NCBI GenBank assembly: GCA_036782775.1
Contig: DAIPYJ010000007.1
Coordinates: 1-64,000 of the forward strand
Reading direction: 5' to 3'
Source of the DNA: CF-13 sp036782775
GTDB lineage: Bacteria; Chloroflexota; Dormibacteria; CF-121
DNA: 64,000 bases
The notes under the pieces were generated by a model. It ran no database searches. It was not told the origin of the DNA and worked only from the letters and a program-made list of their open reading frames with translations. A program made the position numbers and the translations under genes. The stretch's first letter is position 1, and each line of letters opens with the position of its first letter. Below, piece after piece: positions 23,990 to 31,803 of the stretch.

Positions 23990-25691
23990 GGACCGACCGG
24001 ATTACTTCGCTAATCGTCGTCAGGCCCTCGTCGACCTTGGCGATGCCCGCGCTTCGCAGCGTCATCATGCCTTCGCCGATGGCGCGTTCCCGTAGCGCTT
24101 CCGGCGGAGCATCACGAACCAGCAGGCGCTTGATCGCCTCGCTCATCCGCAGCACCTCGTAAACCCCGATCCGGCCGAGGTAGCCGGTGTGCGCGCACGA
24201 GGCGCACCCCGTGCCACGCCGAAACTCGGTCGCGACCCCGCCGGCGGCGCGGTAAAAACCGAGCTCATCCGCAGGCGGCTCGTAGCCTACGGCGCATTGC
24301 AGGCAGATCCGGCGCACCAGGCGCTGCGCCAGGACCCCGATCACGGCGGACGTCACCATGAACGATTCGATGCCCATTTCGATAAATCGATAGATGGCGC
24401 CGATGGCGTCGGTGGCATGGAGGGACGAGAGAACCAGGTGGCCGGTGAGCGCCGACTGCACCGAGATCTCGGCCGTCTCCTTGTCGCGGATCTCGCCGAC
24501 CAGGATGGCGTCCGGGTCCTGCCGGAGGATGGCGCGCAAGCCATTGGCGAAGCTGATCCCAGCCAGACGGTTGATCTGGATCTGGTTGACGCCTTCGAAG
24601 GTGTATTCGACCGGATCCTCGATCGTCATGATGTTGCGCTCGACATGGTCGAGCTCGTTGAGCGAGGAATAGAGCGTGGTCGTCTTGCCACTTCCGGTCG
24701 GCCCGCTGACGAGCACCATGCCGTAAGGCGATCGGATCAACGAACGGTAGCCGTCAAGGGCCGAGGGCGCGAAGCCGAGGCTATCGAGGCCGAGGATCGA
24801 TCGCGACCGTTCGAGCAGCCGGAGCACGACCTTCTCGCCCCAGATGGTCTCGATCGTTCCGACCCGGATGTCGAGGGGCCGTCCTTCGACGGTTGTCTGG
24901 ATCTGGCCGTCCTGGCTGTGCCGGCGGTCGACGATATCGAGGTTGGCGAGCAGCTTGACGCGGGAGGCGATCGGCGCCGCCAGCGTCGCGGGCAGCCGGG
25001 TCGCCTCATGCAGGACGCCGTCGATGCGAAAGCGAACCCGCAGATGATCTTGCTGCGGCTCGATGTGGATGTCGGAAGCGCGCTCCTCGGCGCCTTCGGC
25101 AATGATCAGGTCGACGATCTGCACCACCGGCGCATCCTTGTTGACTTCGGCCAGACGGCGGCTCGGCCCCGCAGGCCGAAGCGTTTCCTCGAAGGAGCGG
25201 ACGTGACGGTCGACGCCGGTTCGCAGCTTGTAGAACTGTCCGATCGCCTGCTCGATCTCCGAGCGCACGCCCAGCAGCGGCTTGATCCGTTTCCGCGTCA
25301 GCACCTTCAGCTCGGCGAACAGGGCCAGGTCGCCGGGGTCGACGGTGGCAACCTCCAGCTCGTCCTTGTCGAGACGGACCGGCAGGATGGCATGCTCGCG
25401 GGCGTAGGCCTCGGGGATGAGCGCCAGCGCATCTTTCTCGACTCGGGTACGCGTGAAATCGATCAGCGGCACCTTGAAGTGCTGGCTGAGCACGCGCGCC
25501 AGCGCCTTTTCCTCAACCAGCCCCTGGGCCAGCAGGACCTGCCCAAGCGGCTGTCGGCGCCGCCGCTGCTCGCCCAAGGCGGCGTCGAGCTGTTCGAGGG
25601 TCAGCAACCCGTTCTCGAGCAGCAGCTCTCCCAGTCGTTTATCCTGCCGAAGCCCGAGGCCGCTGGTTGGTTGACGTTCGACCGCGCTCAC
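23967..25691 (-). CDS. pilB: Type IV pilus extension ATPase
   Basis: The 574-residue hexameric motor has an N-terminal GspE/MshEN domain (about 18-155; LGELLLENGLLTLEQLDAAL), Walker A GPTGSGKTT (330-338), Asp box IMTIEDPVEYT, Walker B DAILVGEIRD and a zinc-binding CxxC pair (CLQC and CASC, roughly 460-505), the usual PilB/GspE mark. MshEN domains in some relatives bind c-di-GMP, which fits the signalling genes nearby. Its start overlaps the stop of the small helix-turn-helix gene. Confidence 0.94.
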   Translation of the reverse strand: MSAVERQPTSGLGLRQDKRLGELLLENGLLTLEQLDAALGEQRRRRQPLGQVLLAQGLVEEKALARVLSQHFKVPLIDFTRTRVEKDALALIPEAYAREHAILPVRLDKDELEVATVDPGDLALFAELKVLTRKRIKPLLGVRSEIEQAIGQFYKLRTGVDRHVRSFEETLRPAGPSRRLAEVNKDAPVVQIVDLIIAEGAEERASDIHIEPQQDHLRVRFRIDGVLHEATRLPATLAAPIASRVKLLANLDIVDRRHSQDGQIQTTVEGRPLDIRVGTIETIWGEKVVLRLLERSRSILGLDSLGFAPSALDGYRSLIRSPYGMVLVSGPTGSGKTTTLYSSLNELDHVERNIMTIEDPVEYTFEGVNQIQINRLAGISFANGLRAILRQDPDAILVGEIRDKETAEISVQSALTGHLVLSSLHATDAIGAIYRFIEMGIESFMVTSAVIGVLAQRLVRRICLQCAVGYEPPADELGFYRAAGGVATEFRRGTGCASCAHTGYLGRIGVYEVLRMSEAIKRLLVRDAPPEALRERAIGEGMMTLRSAGIAKVDEGLTTISEVIRSVHVEGSGA

Positions 25692-25879
25692 GCCGCGGCT
25701 CGGATCGGCCCTCGGAGCTGCTTGCGGATCTCTTCGAGCATCTCCGGCGTAAAGCGAAGATGCCGGCCTGGAGTACGAAACGCCGCCTGGATGTCGCCAC
25801 GGTTCACCGCTCGGATCAAGGTCGACTTGCTGATGCCCAGCACGCGGGCGGCTTCGGACGTCGACAGGGCCGGCTTCAT
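25688..25879 (-). CDS. Small BldC/excisionase-type helix-turn-helix protein
   Basis: The 63-residue protein is nearly all one winged helix-turn-helix: LSTSEAARVLGISKSTLIRAVNRGDI, then the wing RTPGRHLRFTPEMLEEI. This is the MerR-like fold of BldC and phage excisionases. It overlaps pilB by four bases (ATGA), so it is made with the pilus motor. That position suggests a regulator of pilus genes, perhaps its own operon, rather than a phage remnant; no integrase is near. Confidence 0.82.
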   Translation of the reverse strand: MKPALSTSEAARVLGISKSTLIRAVNRGDIQAAFRTPGRHLRFTPEMLEEIRKQLRGPIRAAA

Positions 25880-25923
25880 CAGCTCTCCAAGCGGAGCAAA
25901 CGCGTCAACTGCCGCAAACTTGC

Positions 25924-27009
25924 TTAGGCGGCCAGGCGGCGCAGTTCCTCAGGGTGCTGGCTCCGGGTGGCCGCGAGGTTGTAATCGATCAGACCGGCGC
26001 GGATGAGGTCGCTGAGACTTCGCTCCATGGTGTTCATGCCCTCCTTGGCGCTCGTCTCCAGCACGTTGCGCAACTGGCGGGTTTTCCCCTCCTTGATCAG
26101 GTTCTGGACCGCGATCGTGTTGAGCAGAACCTCGAAGGCGGCGACTCGGCCCGGCCCGTCGCGCCGAGGCAGCAGCTGCTGATAGATCACCGCCGCCAGC
26201 GTGCTCGACAATTGAATGCGGACCTGCTGTTGCTGCTCCGCCGGGAAGACGTCGACGATGCGGTCGACGGCCTGGGTGGTGTCGTTGGTATGCAAGGTCG
26301 CCAGCACCAGGTGGCCGGTTTCGGCGATCGTGATCGCCGCCGCGATCGTCTCGAGGTCGCGCATCTCACCCACCAGGAGCACGTCGGGAGTCTGGCGCAG
26401 GGCGGCGCGCAGGGCGTCCGAAAAGGAGGCGACGTCCGCGCCCACCTCCCGTTGCTCGACAATACTGCGCTGATGCCGGTAGACATACTCGATCGGATCC
26501 TCGATCGTGATCACGTGGCAGGGCCGGTTGGCGACGATGTCGCTCACCATGGCGGCCAGCGTCGAGGACTTGCCCGACCCGGTTGGACCGGTGACCAGGA
26601 TCAGTCCCTGGTTGAGCTTGGTGAGCCCGCGGACCACCACCGGCACGCCCAGCTGGTCGAAATTCGGAATCTGGTAGGGGATGAGCCGCAGGGCCAGCCC
26701 GACCGAGCCCCGCTGCATGAAGGCGTTGATCCGGAAGCGCGCCTCGCCGCGCCAGTTGAAGGAGAAATCGAGATCGCGGCGCTCCTGGAACTGCTTCCAG
26801 CGCTCCCCCGACAGCACTTCGCGCGCCATCTGCTCGATCTGCTCGGGGCGCAGCGGCTGCGGCGCGATCGGGACGAGCGCGCCGTCCTTGCGCATGGTGG
26901 GCGGCGCCCCGGCGGAGAGGACGAGGTCGGACGCCGCCTGCTCCAGGAGGACCTGCAGATAGGCGTCAATCGTCAGGGCTGGCTGGGCTGGCTGGCCGGA
27001 GGGCGCCAT
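25924..27009 (-). CDS. pilT: Type IV pilus retraction ATPase
   Basis: PilT drives pilus disassembly and twitching. The 361-residue protein has Walker A GPTGSGKSS (141-149), IITIEDPIEY-type Asp box (VITIEDPIEYVY), Walker B DVLLVGEMRD, ATLHTND, and the PilT-specific C-terminal AVQNLIKEGKTRQL. Length is close to the usual 345. It is the first gene of the minus-strand pilus operon, with 44 bases to the next gene. Its ATG touches the TTG of the plus-strand prepilin-peptidase fragment. Confidence 0.93.
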   Translation of the reverse strand: MAPSGQPAQPALTIDAYLQVLLEQAASDLVLSAGAPPTMRKDGALVPIAPQPLRPEQIEQMAREVLSGERWKQFQERRDLDFSFNWRGEARFRINAFMQRGSVGLALRLIPYQIPNFDQLGVPVVVRGLTKLNQGLILVTGPTGSGKSSTLAAMVSDIVANRPCHVITIEDPIEYVYRHQRSIVEQREVGADVASFSDALRAALRQTPDVLLVGEMRDLETIAAAITIAETGHLVLATLHTNDTTQAVDRIVDVFPAEQQQQVRIQLSSTLAAVIYQQLLPRRDGPGRVAAFEVLLNTIAVQNLIKEGKTRQLRNVLETSAKEGMNTMERSLSDLIRAGLIDYNLAATRSQHPEELRRLAA

Positions 27010-27428
27010 TGATCGACATCCTGTGCAACCTCCTCGGCGCAGCCTTCTTGCTTCCGCTGGGGAGTGCCCTTGGCAGCTTCTTTGAGGTGGTTCTCGATCG
27101 CGTGCCGCGCGGCGAATCGCTGCTCTGGCCCCCCTCCCATTGCCGCATCTGCAACCGGCGGCTGACGCCCGACGAGCTGGTGCCCGTGATCAGCTACCTG
27201 GCGCAGCATGGGCGCTGCCGAGGCTGCGACACGAGGATCGGCCGCGGCGTCCCGATTCGCGAGGGGCTGAGCGGGCTGGCGCTGGGTCTTCCCTGGCTGC
27301 TGGCCGGCTGCCAGTATCCGTCGATCGCGCTTGGTGTTGGCATCGTCGCGCTCCTCGTGATCTGGATCGCTCGCGGGCTCACCCAGGGTCCCTTGCCGCG
27401 GACGCCGGACAGAACCAAAAGCAATTAA
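27009..27428 (+). CDS. Prepilin peptidase N-terminal domain only (truncated PilD-like)
   Basis: The 139-residue protein carries the cytoplasmic N-terminal domain of PilD/GspO: SALGSFFEVVLDRVPRGESLLWPPSHC, paired CxxC motifs (CRIC, CRGC) and PIREGLSGLALGLPWLL. Two hydrophobic helices follow and the protein ends. The aspartate-protease part with GxGD is absent, so it cannot cleave prepilins by itself. It starts at a TTG whose first base is shared with the pilT start, leaving no room for a promoter outside pilT. The catalytic peptidase is presumably elsewhere. Confidence 0.78.
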   Translation: MIDILCNLLGAAFLLPLGSALGSFFEVVLDRVPRGESLLWPPSHCRICNRRLTPDELVPVISYLAQHGRCRGCDTRIGRGVPIREGLSGLALGLPWLLAGCQYPSIALGVGIVALLVIWIARGLTQGPLPRTPDRTKSN

Positions 27429-27458
27429 GGCTGCCGACCGACGTTACCTGTAACGGTT

Positions 27459-28313
27459 GTGAAACTGACGGGCCCGCTGCTGCGCGAAGTCGTCGGCATC
27501 CGGCGAATCGTCGCGCTGGCGATTCTGCTCGCGGCGGTAGCCGCCGTCGCTTACCTGGAGCGGTCGGTCGCCGGTGACATCGATCTCCGTCTGGTCTATT
27601 TCTTGATCGTCCTCTCGGGCGCGATGCTGCTGCCGCGGATGGTCGCGTTGAGCGTGGCGGCGGCGGTCGCGGTCGTCAGCGTCGGGGTTAGTGGCGCCCA
27701 GGGCATGAGCCTGGCTATCAACGGCGTCACCCATCTGCTGATGTACGGCTACGCGGCGCTGCTCACCAACAACTGGGAGCAGGAACGCCGGCGCCTGATG
27801 CGGATGAGCCGGGTCGACGACCTCACCGGGCTCTACAACCTGCGCGCTCTCAAGGAGCAACTGCCGATCTGGCTGGGACCGGCGGCGCGGACCGGCCGGC
27901 GCATGACGGTGATGATGATGGACATCGACGGCTTCAAAGAGGTCAACGACCGGCTCGGCCATGGTACCGGCAACGAGCTGCTCAAAGAAGTCGCCAACCT
28001 GCTTCGCTTCGCCGTGCGCATCGGCGACGAACCCTTCCGCTTCGGGGGCGACGAGTTCGTCTTGCTGCTGGCCGACGCCGACGCCGACGGAGCCATGGTG
28101 GTCGGGACCCGCATCCAGGACATCTACCGCTCCATGGGACAGACGCTCCGCGGCACCAATATCGACGTCTCGTTCAGCGTCGGTCTCGCGATTTTTCCCG
28201 ATGATGGCGCCACCCCTGAGCTGCTGCTGGCGCGCGCCGATCAAGCGCTCTATCAGGCGAAGCGGAGCGGCGCCGGCAAGATCGCCCGTTACCGCGAATC
28301 TGCCGCCGCCTGA
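27459..28313 (+). CDS. Membrane diguanylate cyclase (GGDEF)
   Basis: The 284-residue protein has about four N-terminal hydrophobic helices (residues 16-110) then a GGDEF domain (about 115-280) with RVDDLTGLYNLRAL, DIDGFKEVNDRLGHGTGN and the intact active loop FGGDEF. It should make c-di-GMP from two GTP at the membrane. There is no EAL or HD-GYP part. Start is GTG 27459, 30 bases after the prepilin-peptidase fragment and probably co-transcribed with it, placing c-di-GMP synthesis beside the pilus operon. Confidence 0.9.
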   Translation: MKLTGPLLREVVGIRRIVALAILLAAVAAVAYLERSVAGDIDLRLVYFLIVLSGAMLLPRMVALSVAAAVAVVSVGVSGAQGMSLAINGVTHLLMYGYAALLTNNWEQERRRLMRMSRVDDLTGLYNLRALKEQLPIWLGPAARTGRRMTVMMMDIDGFKEVNDRLGHGTGNELLKEVANLLRFAVRIGDEPFRFGGDEFVLLLADADADGAMVVGTRIQDIYRSMGQTLRGTNIDVSFSVGLAIFPDDGATPELLLARADQALYQAKRSGAGKIARYRESAAA

Positions 28314-28319
28314 ACCTCT

Positions 28320-29339
28320 CTAGCGGCAAGTCCAGGACTGCGTGAGCGCAGGCGCAGAGTAGAACGGGCTGATGAAAATCAACTGGACGGTGCCCGACGA
28401 GTTGGGGTGCACATAGCTGTCGGTGATCACGTGCGCGTTCGTGTCGCCGGCCGCGACCACCAGCGAACCCGAGTGGACGGTGACCACGCTGTTGCCGCTA
28501 CTGTTCGTGTCTTTGTAGATCCAGGTATATCTCACGGTGCCCCCCGGGCCGCCGGCCTGCATCCGGAAGGTGCCGGTGGTGTTAACGGTGGTCATGGTGC
28601 ATTTGTCCGAGCCGTTCTGTGAGAGGCTCGCACTGTCCGACGCGCTGGCGATCGCGAACGGCCCTGAGGGTGTGGGTGTTGGAGTCGGTGTGGGTGTGGG
28701 TGTTGGTGTTGGGGTCGGAGTGGGTGTGGGCGTGGGCGTCGGCGTTGGTGTGGGCGTCGGCGTCGGCGTGGGGGTGGGCGTTGGAGTTGGCGTGGGCGTG
28801 GGCGTCGGCGTGGGCGTCGGCGCTGCGCTCGGCGTCGGAGAAGCGCCGGGCGTCGGCGAGGCGCTCGGGCTGGGCGATGGGGAGGCGCTCGGGCTGGCGG
28901 ACGCGCTCGGCGACGGCGACGCACCGGCCGATGGCGAGGCGGTTGGGCTCGACGACGCCGATGGTCTCGGACTGCTGCTGCCGGAGGTCGAGGCTGCCGG
29001 CGTCGTGCTCGGCCGCAACGCGATCAGCGGACGCGAGGTCGTGTTAGGCCGCGCGGCGAAAAATCGCGGTGGCAGGTTGAAGGTCGGGACCAACAACCAG
29101 AAGGGAGCGTGGGGGTCGTCGGCAAAGTAGAGGCTCGCGTCCGGCTCAGCGGCGCTGCCGCTGGCGTCGATCCGGAAAGGACCGACTTCCCAATCGGGTG
29201 GGATGGCGCGCACCAGGAAGAAGAGGACGATCAGGCCGAAGAAGAACAAGAGGAAGCCGAACTTCCGGCGCCGCTTGCGCTCGTCCGCCTGCTCTTCTTC
29301 CGTCTGCGGTTGGATGGCGCGCCTGAATGGGAGTCGCAT
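28320..29339 (-). CDS. Membrane-anchored protein with long (Pro-Thr)n stalk
   Basis: A basic cytoplasmic start (residues 1-26) is followed by one transmembrane helix (FGFLLFFFGLIVLFFLV), an extracellular region, a Ser/Pro/Ala-rich stretch and about 26 Thr-Pro pairs (residues 170-222). A small C-terminal beta domain of about 110 residues has two Cys (DKCTMTT, SWTCR). No enzyme motif is seen. Such stalks span the cell wall and are often glycosylated. The gene is convergent with the diguanylate cyclase, six bases apart. The C-terminal domain family is not recognised. Confidence 0.75.
   Translation of the reverse strand: MRLPFRRAIQPQTEEEQADERKRRRKFGFLLFFFGLIVLFFLVRAIPPDWEVGPFRIDASGSAAEPDASLYFADDPHAPFWLLVPTFNLPPRFFAARPNTTSRPLIALRPSTTPAASTSGSSSPRPSASSSPTASPSAGASPSPSASASPSASPSPSPSASPTPGASPTPSAAPTPTPTPTPTPTPTPTPTPTPTPTPTPTPTPTPTPTPTPTPTPTPTPTPTPSGPFAIASASDSASLSQNGSDKCTMTTVNTTGTFRMQAGGPGGTVRYTWIYKDTNSSGNSVVTVHSGSLVVAAGDTNAHVITDSYVHPNSSGTVQLIFISPFYSAPALTQSWTCR
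28670..28830 (-). repeat. Hexanucleotide tandem repeat encoding (Thr-Pro)n
   Basis: About 26 copies of a 6-base unit (plus strand GTGGGC, GTTGGT, GTCGGC and similar) run in frame in the membrane protein gene. Third-position variation between units suggests it is kept by selection on protein length rather than being recent slippage. Confidence 0.8.
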
Positions 29340-29456
29340 CCTGCGCCCACGCTACTGCGAGGCGATTACGGCACTTGTTTCGCGCGTGGCCGCGCAGCCA
29401 TGGCGCGGTGACAGCCTTGTCGCAGGAGATTTACAAGCTTGCTGCTGCGAGCGGGA

Positions 29457-29804
29457 TCAGCCCGGCGGCCAGGCCATGCCCCGTCCGCCGAGCAGGTGCA
29501 GATGCAAGTGGTAGACGCTCTGTCCCGCTTGCGGCCCTTTGTTCAGCACCAGGCGATATCCCTCGCGGTCGACCTTACGCTCGTCGGCGATCTGGTTCGC
29601 CACCGCGAACATCCGAGACAGCATGGCGGAATGGTCGCCGCTCAACTCGTGGACCGACGGGATGTGCTCCTTCGGAATGATCAAGACGTGCGTCGGCGCC
29701 ACCGGCCGGATATCCTCGAACGCAACCACCCCTTCGTCGCGGAACACTTCCTTTGCCGGGATCTCCTTGTTGAAGATCTTGCAGAACAAGCAGTCTTCGG
29801 GCAT
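29457..29804 (-). CDS. HIT-family (HinT-like) nucleotide hydrolase
   Basis: The 115-residue protein has CLFCKIFNKEIPAKEV at its start and the histidine triad HLHLHLLGG near its end, the marks of HinT-type purine nucleoside phosphoramidases. Nine bases separate it from mtaB, so rsmE, mtaB and this gene form one minus-strand transcript. This HIT/MtaB/RsmE pairing of tRNA, rRNA and nucleotide genes is a housekeeping arrangement. Confidence 0.92.
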   Translation of the reverse strand: MPEDCLFCKIFNKEIPAKEVFRDEGVVAFEDIRPVAPTHVLIIPKEHIPSVHELSGDHSAMLSRMFAVANQIADERKVDREGYRLVLNKGPQAGQSVYHLHLHLLGGRGMAWPPG

Positions 29805-29813
29805 GCGGCCAGC

Positions 29814-31043
29814 TTACGCGCAGAGCAGCCCGTCGGCCACGCTCGCGACCGGCTCGACGCGAGCCAGCGCCCCCAGCGTCTGCGCCCGTTCGGGCGCGTA
29901 AACCGTGATGTAGTTATCGCTCAGCCCGCGAACGCGATGGGGCAGGCGTCGGTCCCAGACGACGTCGAGGGGCCGCCCGACAAAGCGCGCCTCATAAGCG
30001 CGGCGCTGCTCCTCCGCCTGGGACTGCAGCCGATGACTGCGCTCCCGACTCACCGGGTCGTCGACTGGCAGCCCGAGTCGTGGAGCAGCGGTTCCCGCGC
30101 GCGGCGAGTAGCGGAAGACGTGCATGCCGCTCAAGCCGGCTTCCTCCGCAATCGACCGCGTTTGCGCAAAGTCCTCGTCGGTCTCACCGGGAAAGCCGAC
30201 GATAACATCGGCGGTGATCGCCAGCTCGGGTGATTGCCGACGAAGCGCCGTCGCCAGCCGAAGATAGTCGGCCCGGCGATAGAGCCGGCCCATTCGTTTC
30301 AGAACGCGATCGCTTCCCGACTGCAGCGGGATATGCAGATGGCGGCAAAAGCGAGGTTCCCCAGCGAGTTCGATCAGGTCGGGGGTGAAGTCGTTCGCAT
30401 TGACCGAGCTCAGCCGCAGACGCGCGGGAGCGATGGCGTCGAGCAGGCGCCGAACCAGGCCGGCCAGCGTTTCGCCTCGCTCCCGACCGAAGGAGCCGAG
30501 GTCGACGCCCGTGAGCACGACCTCGCCGTATCCGTCGGCGACTGCCTGGCGCGCGCGTTCGACCAGGTGGTTCGAATCGTCGCTGACCGACTGGCCGCGG
30601 GTTCGCCAGACGATGCAGTAGGTGCAGCGGTGGTTACAGCCGTCCTGCACTTTGAGAAAGAACCGCGACCGGCTGAACGCGCTCGACCCGGCCGCTTCGC
30701 CAGGCGAGAAGTTGGCGCTGATGTAGTCGAAAATCTCGCGTTTTCGAGCATTCGAAAAACTGATGTCGGCCGACGGCACTGCCGATAGGCGCGGAGTCGG
30801 ATTGTCGACGTGACAGCCGGTCAGCACGATGTGGGTGGAAGGCTGTCGTCGTCGAAGGCCGTGGACCATCGTGCGCAGCTTGCGGTCCGCCTGCGCCGTC
30901 ACCGTACAGCTGTTGATGACGCAGATCTCGGCGCCCTCCTGGTCCTCTGAGACGGTAAAACCGGCACGGGCGAGGCGATCACCGAGCTCGACCATCTCCG
31001 CGAAATTGACCTTGCAGCCGAGCGTTTGCAGCGCGACCTTCAT
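29814..31043 (-). CDS. mtaB: tRNA (N6-threonylcarbamoyladenosine-2-methylthio) methyltransferase
   Basis: MtaB adds the 2-methylthio group to t6A37 of ANN-decoding tRNAs. The 409-residue protein has the N-terminal MTTase domain with its three cluster cysteines (TLGCKVN, NSCTV, LTGCH), the radical-SAM CNHRCTYC at about 143-150, SSVNANDF, VGFPGETDEDF and a C-terminal TRAM-like segment. I chose ATG 31043, which overlaps the rsmE stop by four bases; a longer frame starting at 31166 is inside rsmE. MtaB rather than MiaB is supported by the length and the IVWRTRG pattern. Confidence 0.9.
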   Translation of the reverse strand: MKVALQTLGCKVNFAEMVELGDRLARAGFTVSEDQEGAEICVINSCTVTAQADRKLRTMVHGLRRRQPSTHIVLTGCHVDNPTPRLSAVPSADISFSNARKREIFDYISANFSPGEAAGSSAFSRSRFFLKVQDGCNHRCTYCIVWRTRGQSVSDDSNHLVERARQAVADGYGEVVLTGVDLGSFGRERGETLAGLVRRLLDAIAPARLRLSSVNANDFTPDLIELAGEPRFCRHLHIPLQSGSDRVLKRMGRLYRRADYLRLATALRRQSPELAITADVIVGFPGETDEDFAQTRSIAEEAGLSGMHVFRYSPRAGTAAPRLGLPVDDPVSRERSHRLQSQAEEQRRAYEARFVGRPLDVVWDRRLPHRVRGLSDNYITVYAPERAQTLGALARVEPVASVADGLLCA

Positions 31044-31750
31044 GATCGTTGGACGAGGATAGCAGCGGCCACGATCGGCGCCAGCCGCGCCCGCAAGATC
31101 CGCGGGCCAAGGTGCACTTCGATGCCGCCGCGCTCGCGCATCAGCGATCGCTCCTCGTCGCTCCAACCACCTTCCGGACCGATCGCCAGCGCGTAGGCGG
31201 GAACCCTGTCAACCGCAACCAGTGCCCTGGTTGCTCGCGGGTCCAGCACGAGCAACTGATTCATTCCCGCGACCGCGTCGACGGCGGCCTCGAGCGAGAT
31301 CGGCCCGCGCAGCTCCGGCGCCCGGCCGCGATGGCTCTGTTCGGCGGCCGAGACCGCAATCGTTTGCCAGCGGCTGAGGCGGCTGGCAGCCGGACGGGCA
31401 ATCGAGCGCGCCGCCTGCACGGCGATCACCTGGCTGACGCCGACCGCGGTCGCGGACTCGATCACTGCGTCGAAGTCCGGATTCGGCAGCACCGCCTGGA
31501 GCAAGGTCACGCTCACCGACGGCTCACCGCCGATCGGCCGCCGTTCCAGCACCTGGGCTTTGACCGTCCCGTCGGCGACCTCGGACACCGCGACGTGATG
31601 CTCGATGCCCTCGGCCACCACCACGCCCTGCTCGCCAACTCGAACCCGAAGCACCCGCGCCAGGTGATGGCCCTTGCCGCCCGAGATCACGAGCTGATCG
31701 GTTTGTGGGCGGGTCTGGTCGAGCAGCAGCCAGAACAATGCCGTGCCCAT
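31040..31750 (-). CDS. rsmE: 16S rRNA (uracil1498-N3)-methyltransferase
   Basis: RsmE methylates U1498 of 16S rRNA. The 236-residue SPOUT protein has an N-terminal PUA-like domain (KGHHLARVLRVRVGE), then the knot region with LLQAVLPNPDFDAVIESATAVGV, AIGPEGGWSDEE and LGPRILRARLAPIVA. The start at 31750 (MGTALFWLLLD) fits family N-termini better than 31768. It is divergent from the large HD-GYP/GGDEF gene. Confidence 0.92.
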   Translation of the reverse strand: MGTALFWLLLDQTRPQTDQLVISGGKGHHLARVLRVRVGEQGVVVAEGIEHHVAVSEVADGTVKAQVLERRPIGGEPSVSVTLLQAVLPNPDFDAVIESATAVGVSQVIAVQAARSIARPAASRLSRWQTIAVSAAEQSHRGRAPELRGPISLEAAVDAVAGMNQLLVLDPRATRALVAVDRVPAYALAIGPEGGWSDEERSLMRERGGIEVHLGPRILRARLAPIVAAAILVQRS

Positions 31751-31803
31751 GCTATCCGTCCACGCCAATGGAAGGCTCTGCTATTGGCGTTGTATCCCGC
31801 AGC

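Noticed and set aside
25688..25879. Prophage excisionase remnant
   Set aside because: There is no integrase, attachment site or other phage gene nearby, and the gene is translationally coupled to pilB.
24189..26006. 605-codon plus-strand open frame
   Set aside because: It lies opposite pilB, which has complete Walker and zinc motifs; the plus frame is a high-GC shadow.
28670..28830. Possible CRISPR or minisatellite array
   Set aside because: Units are six bases with no spacers and encode Thr-Pro pairs in frame, so it is a coding tandem repeat.
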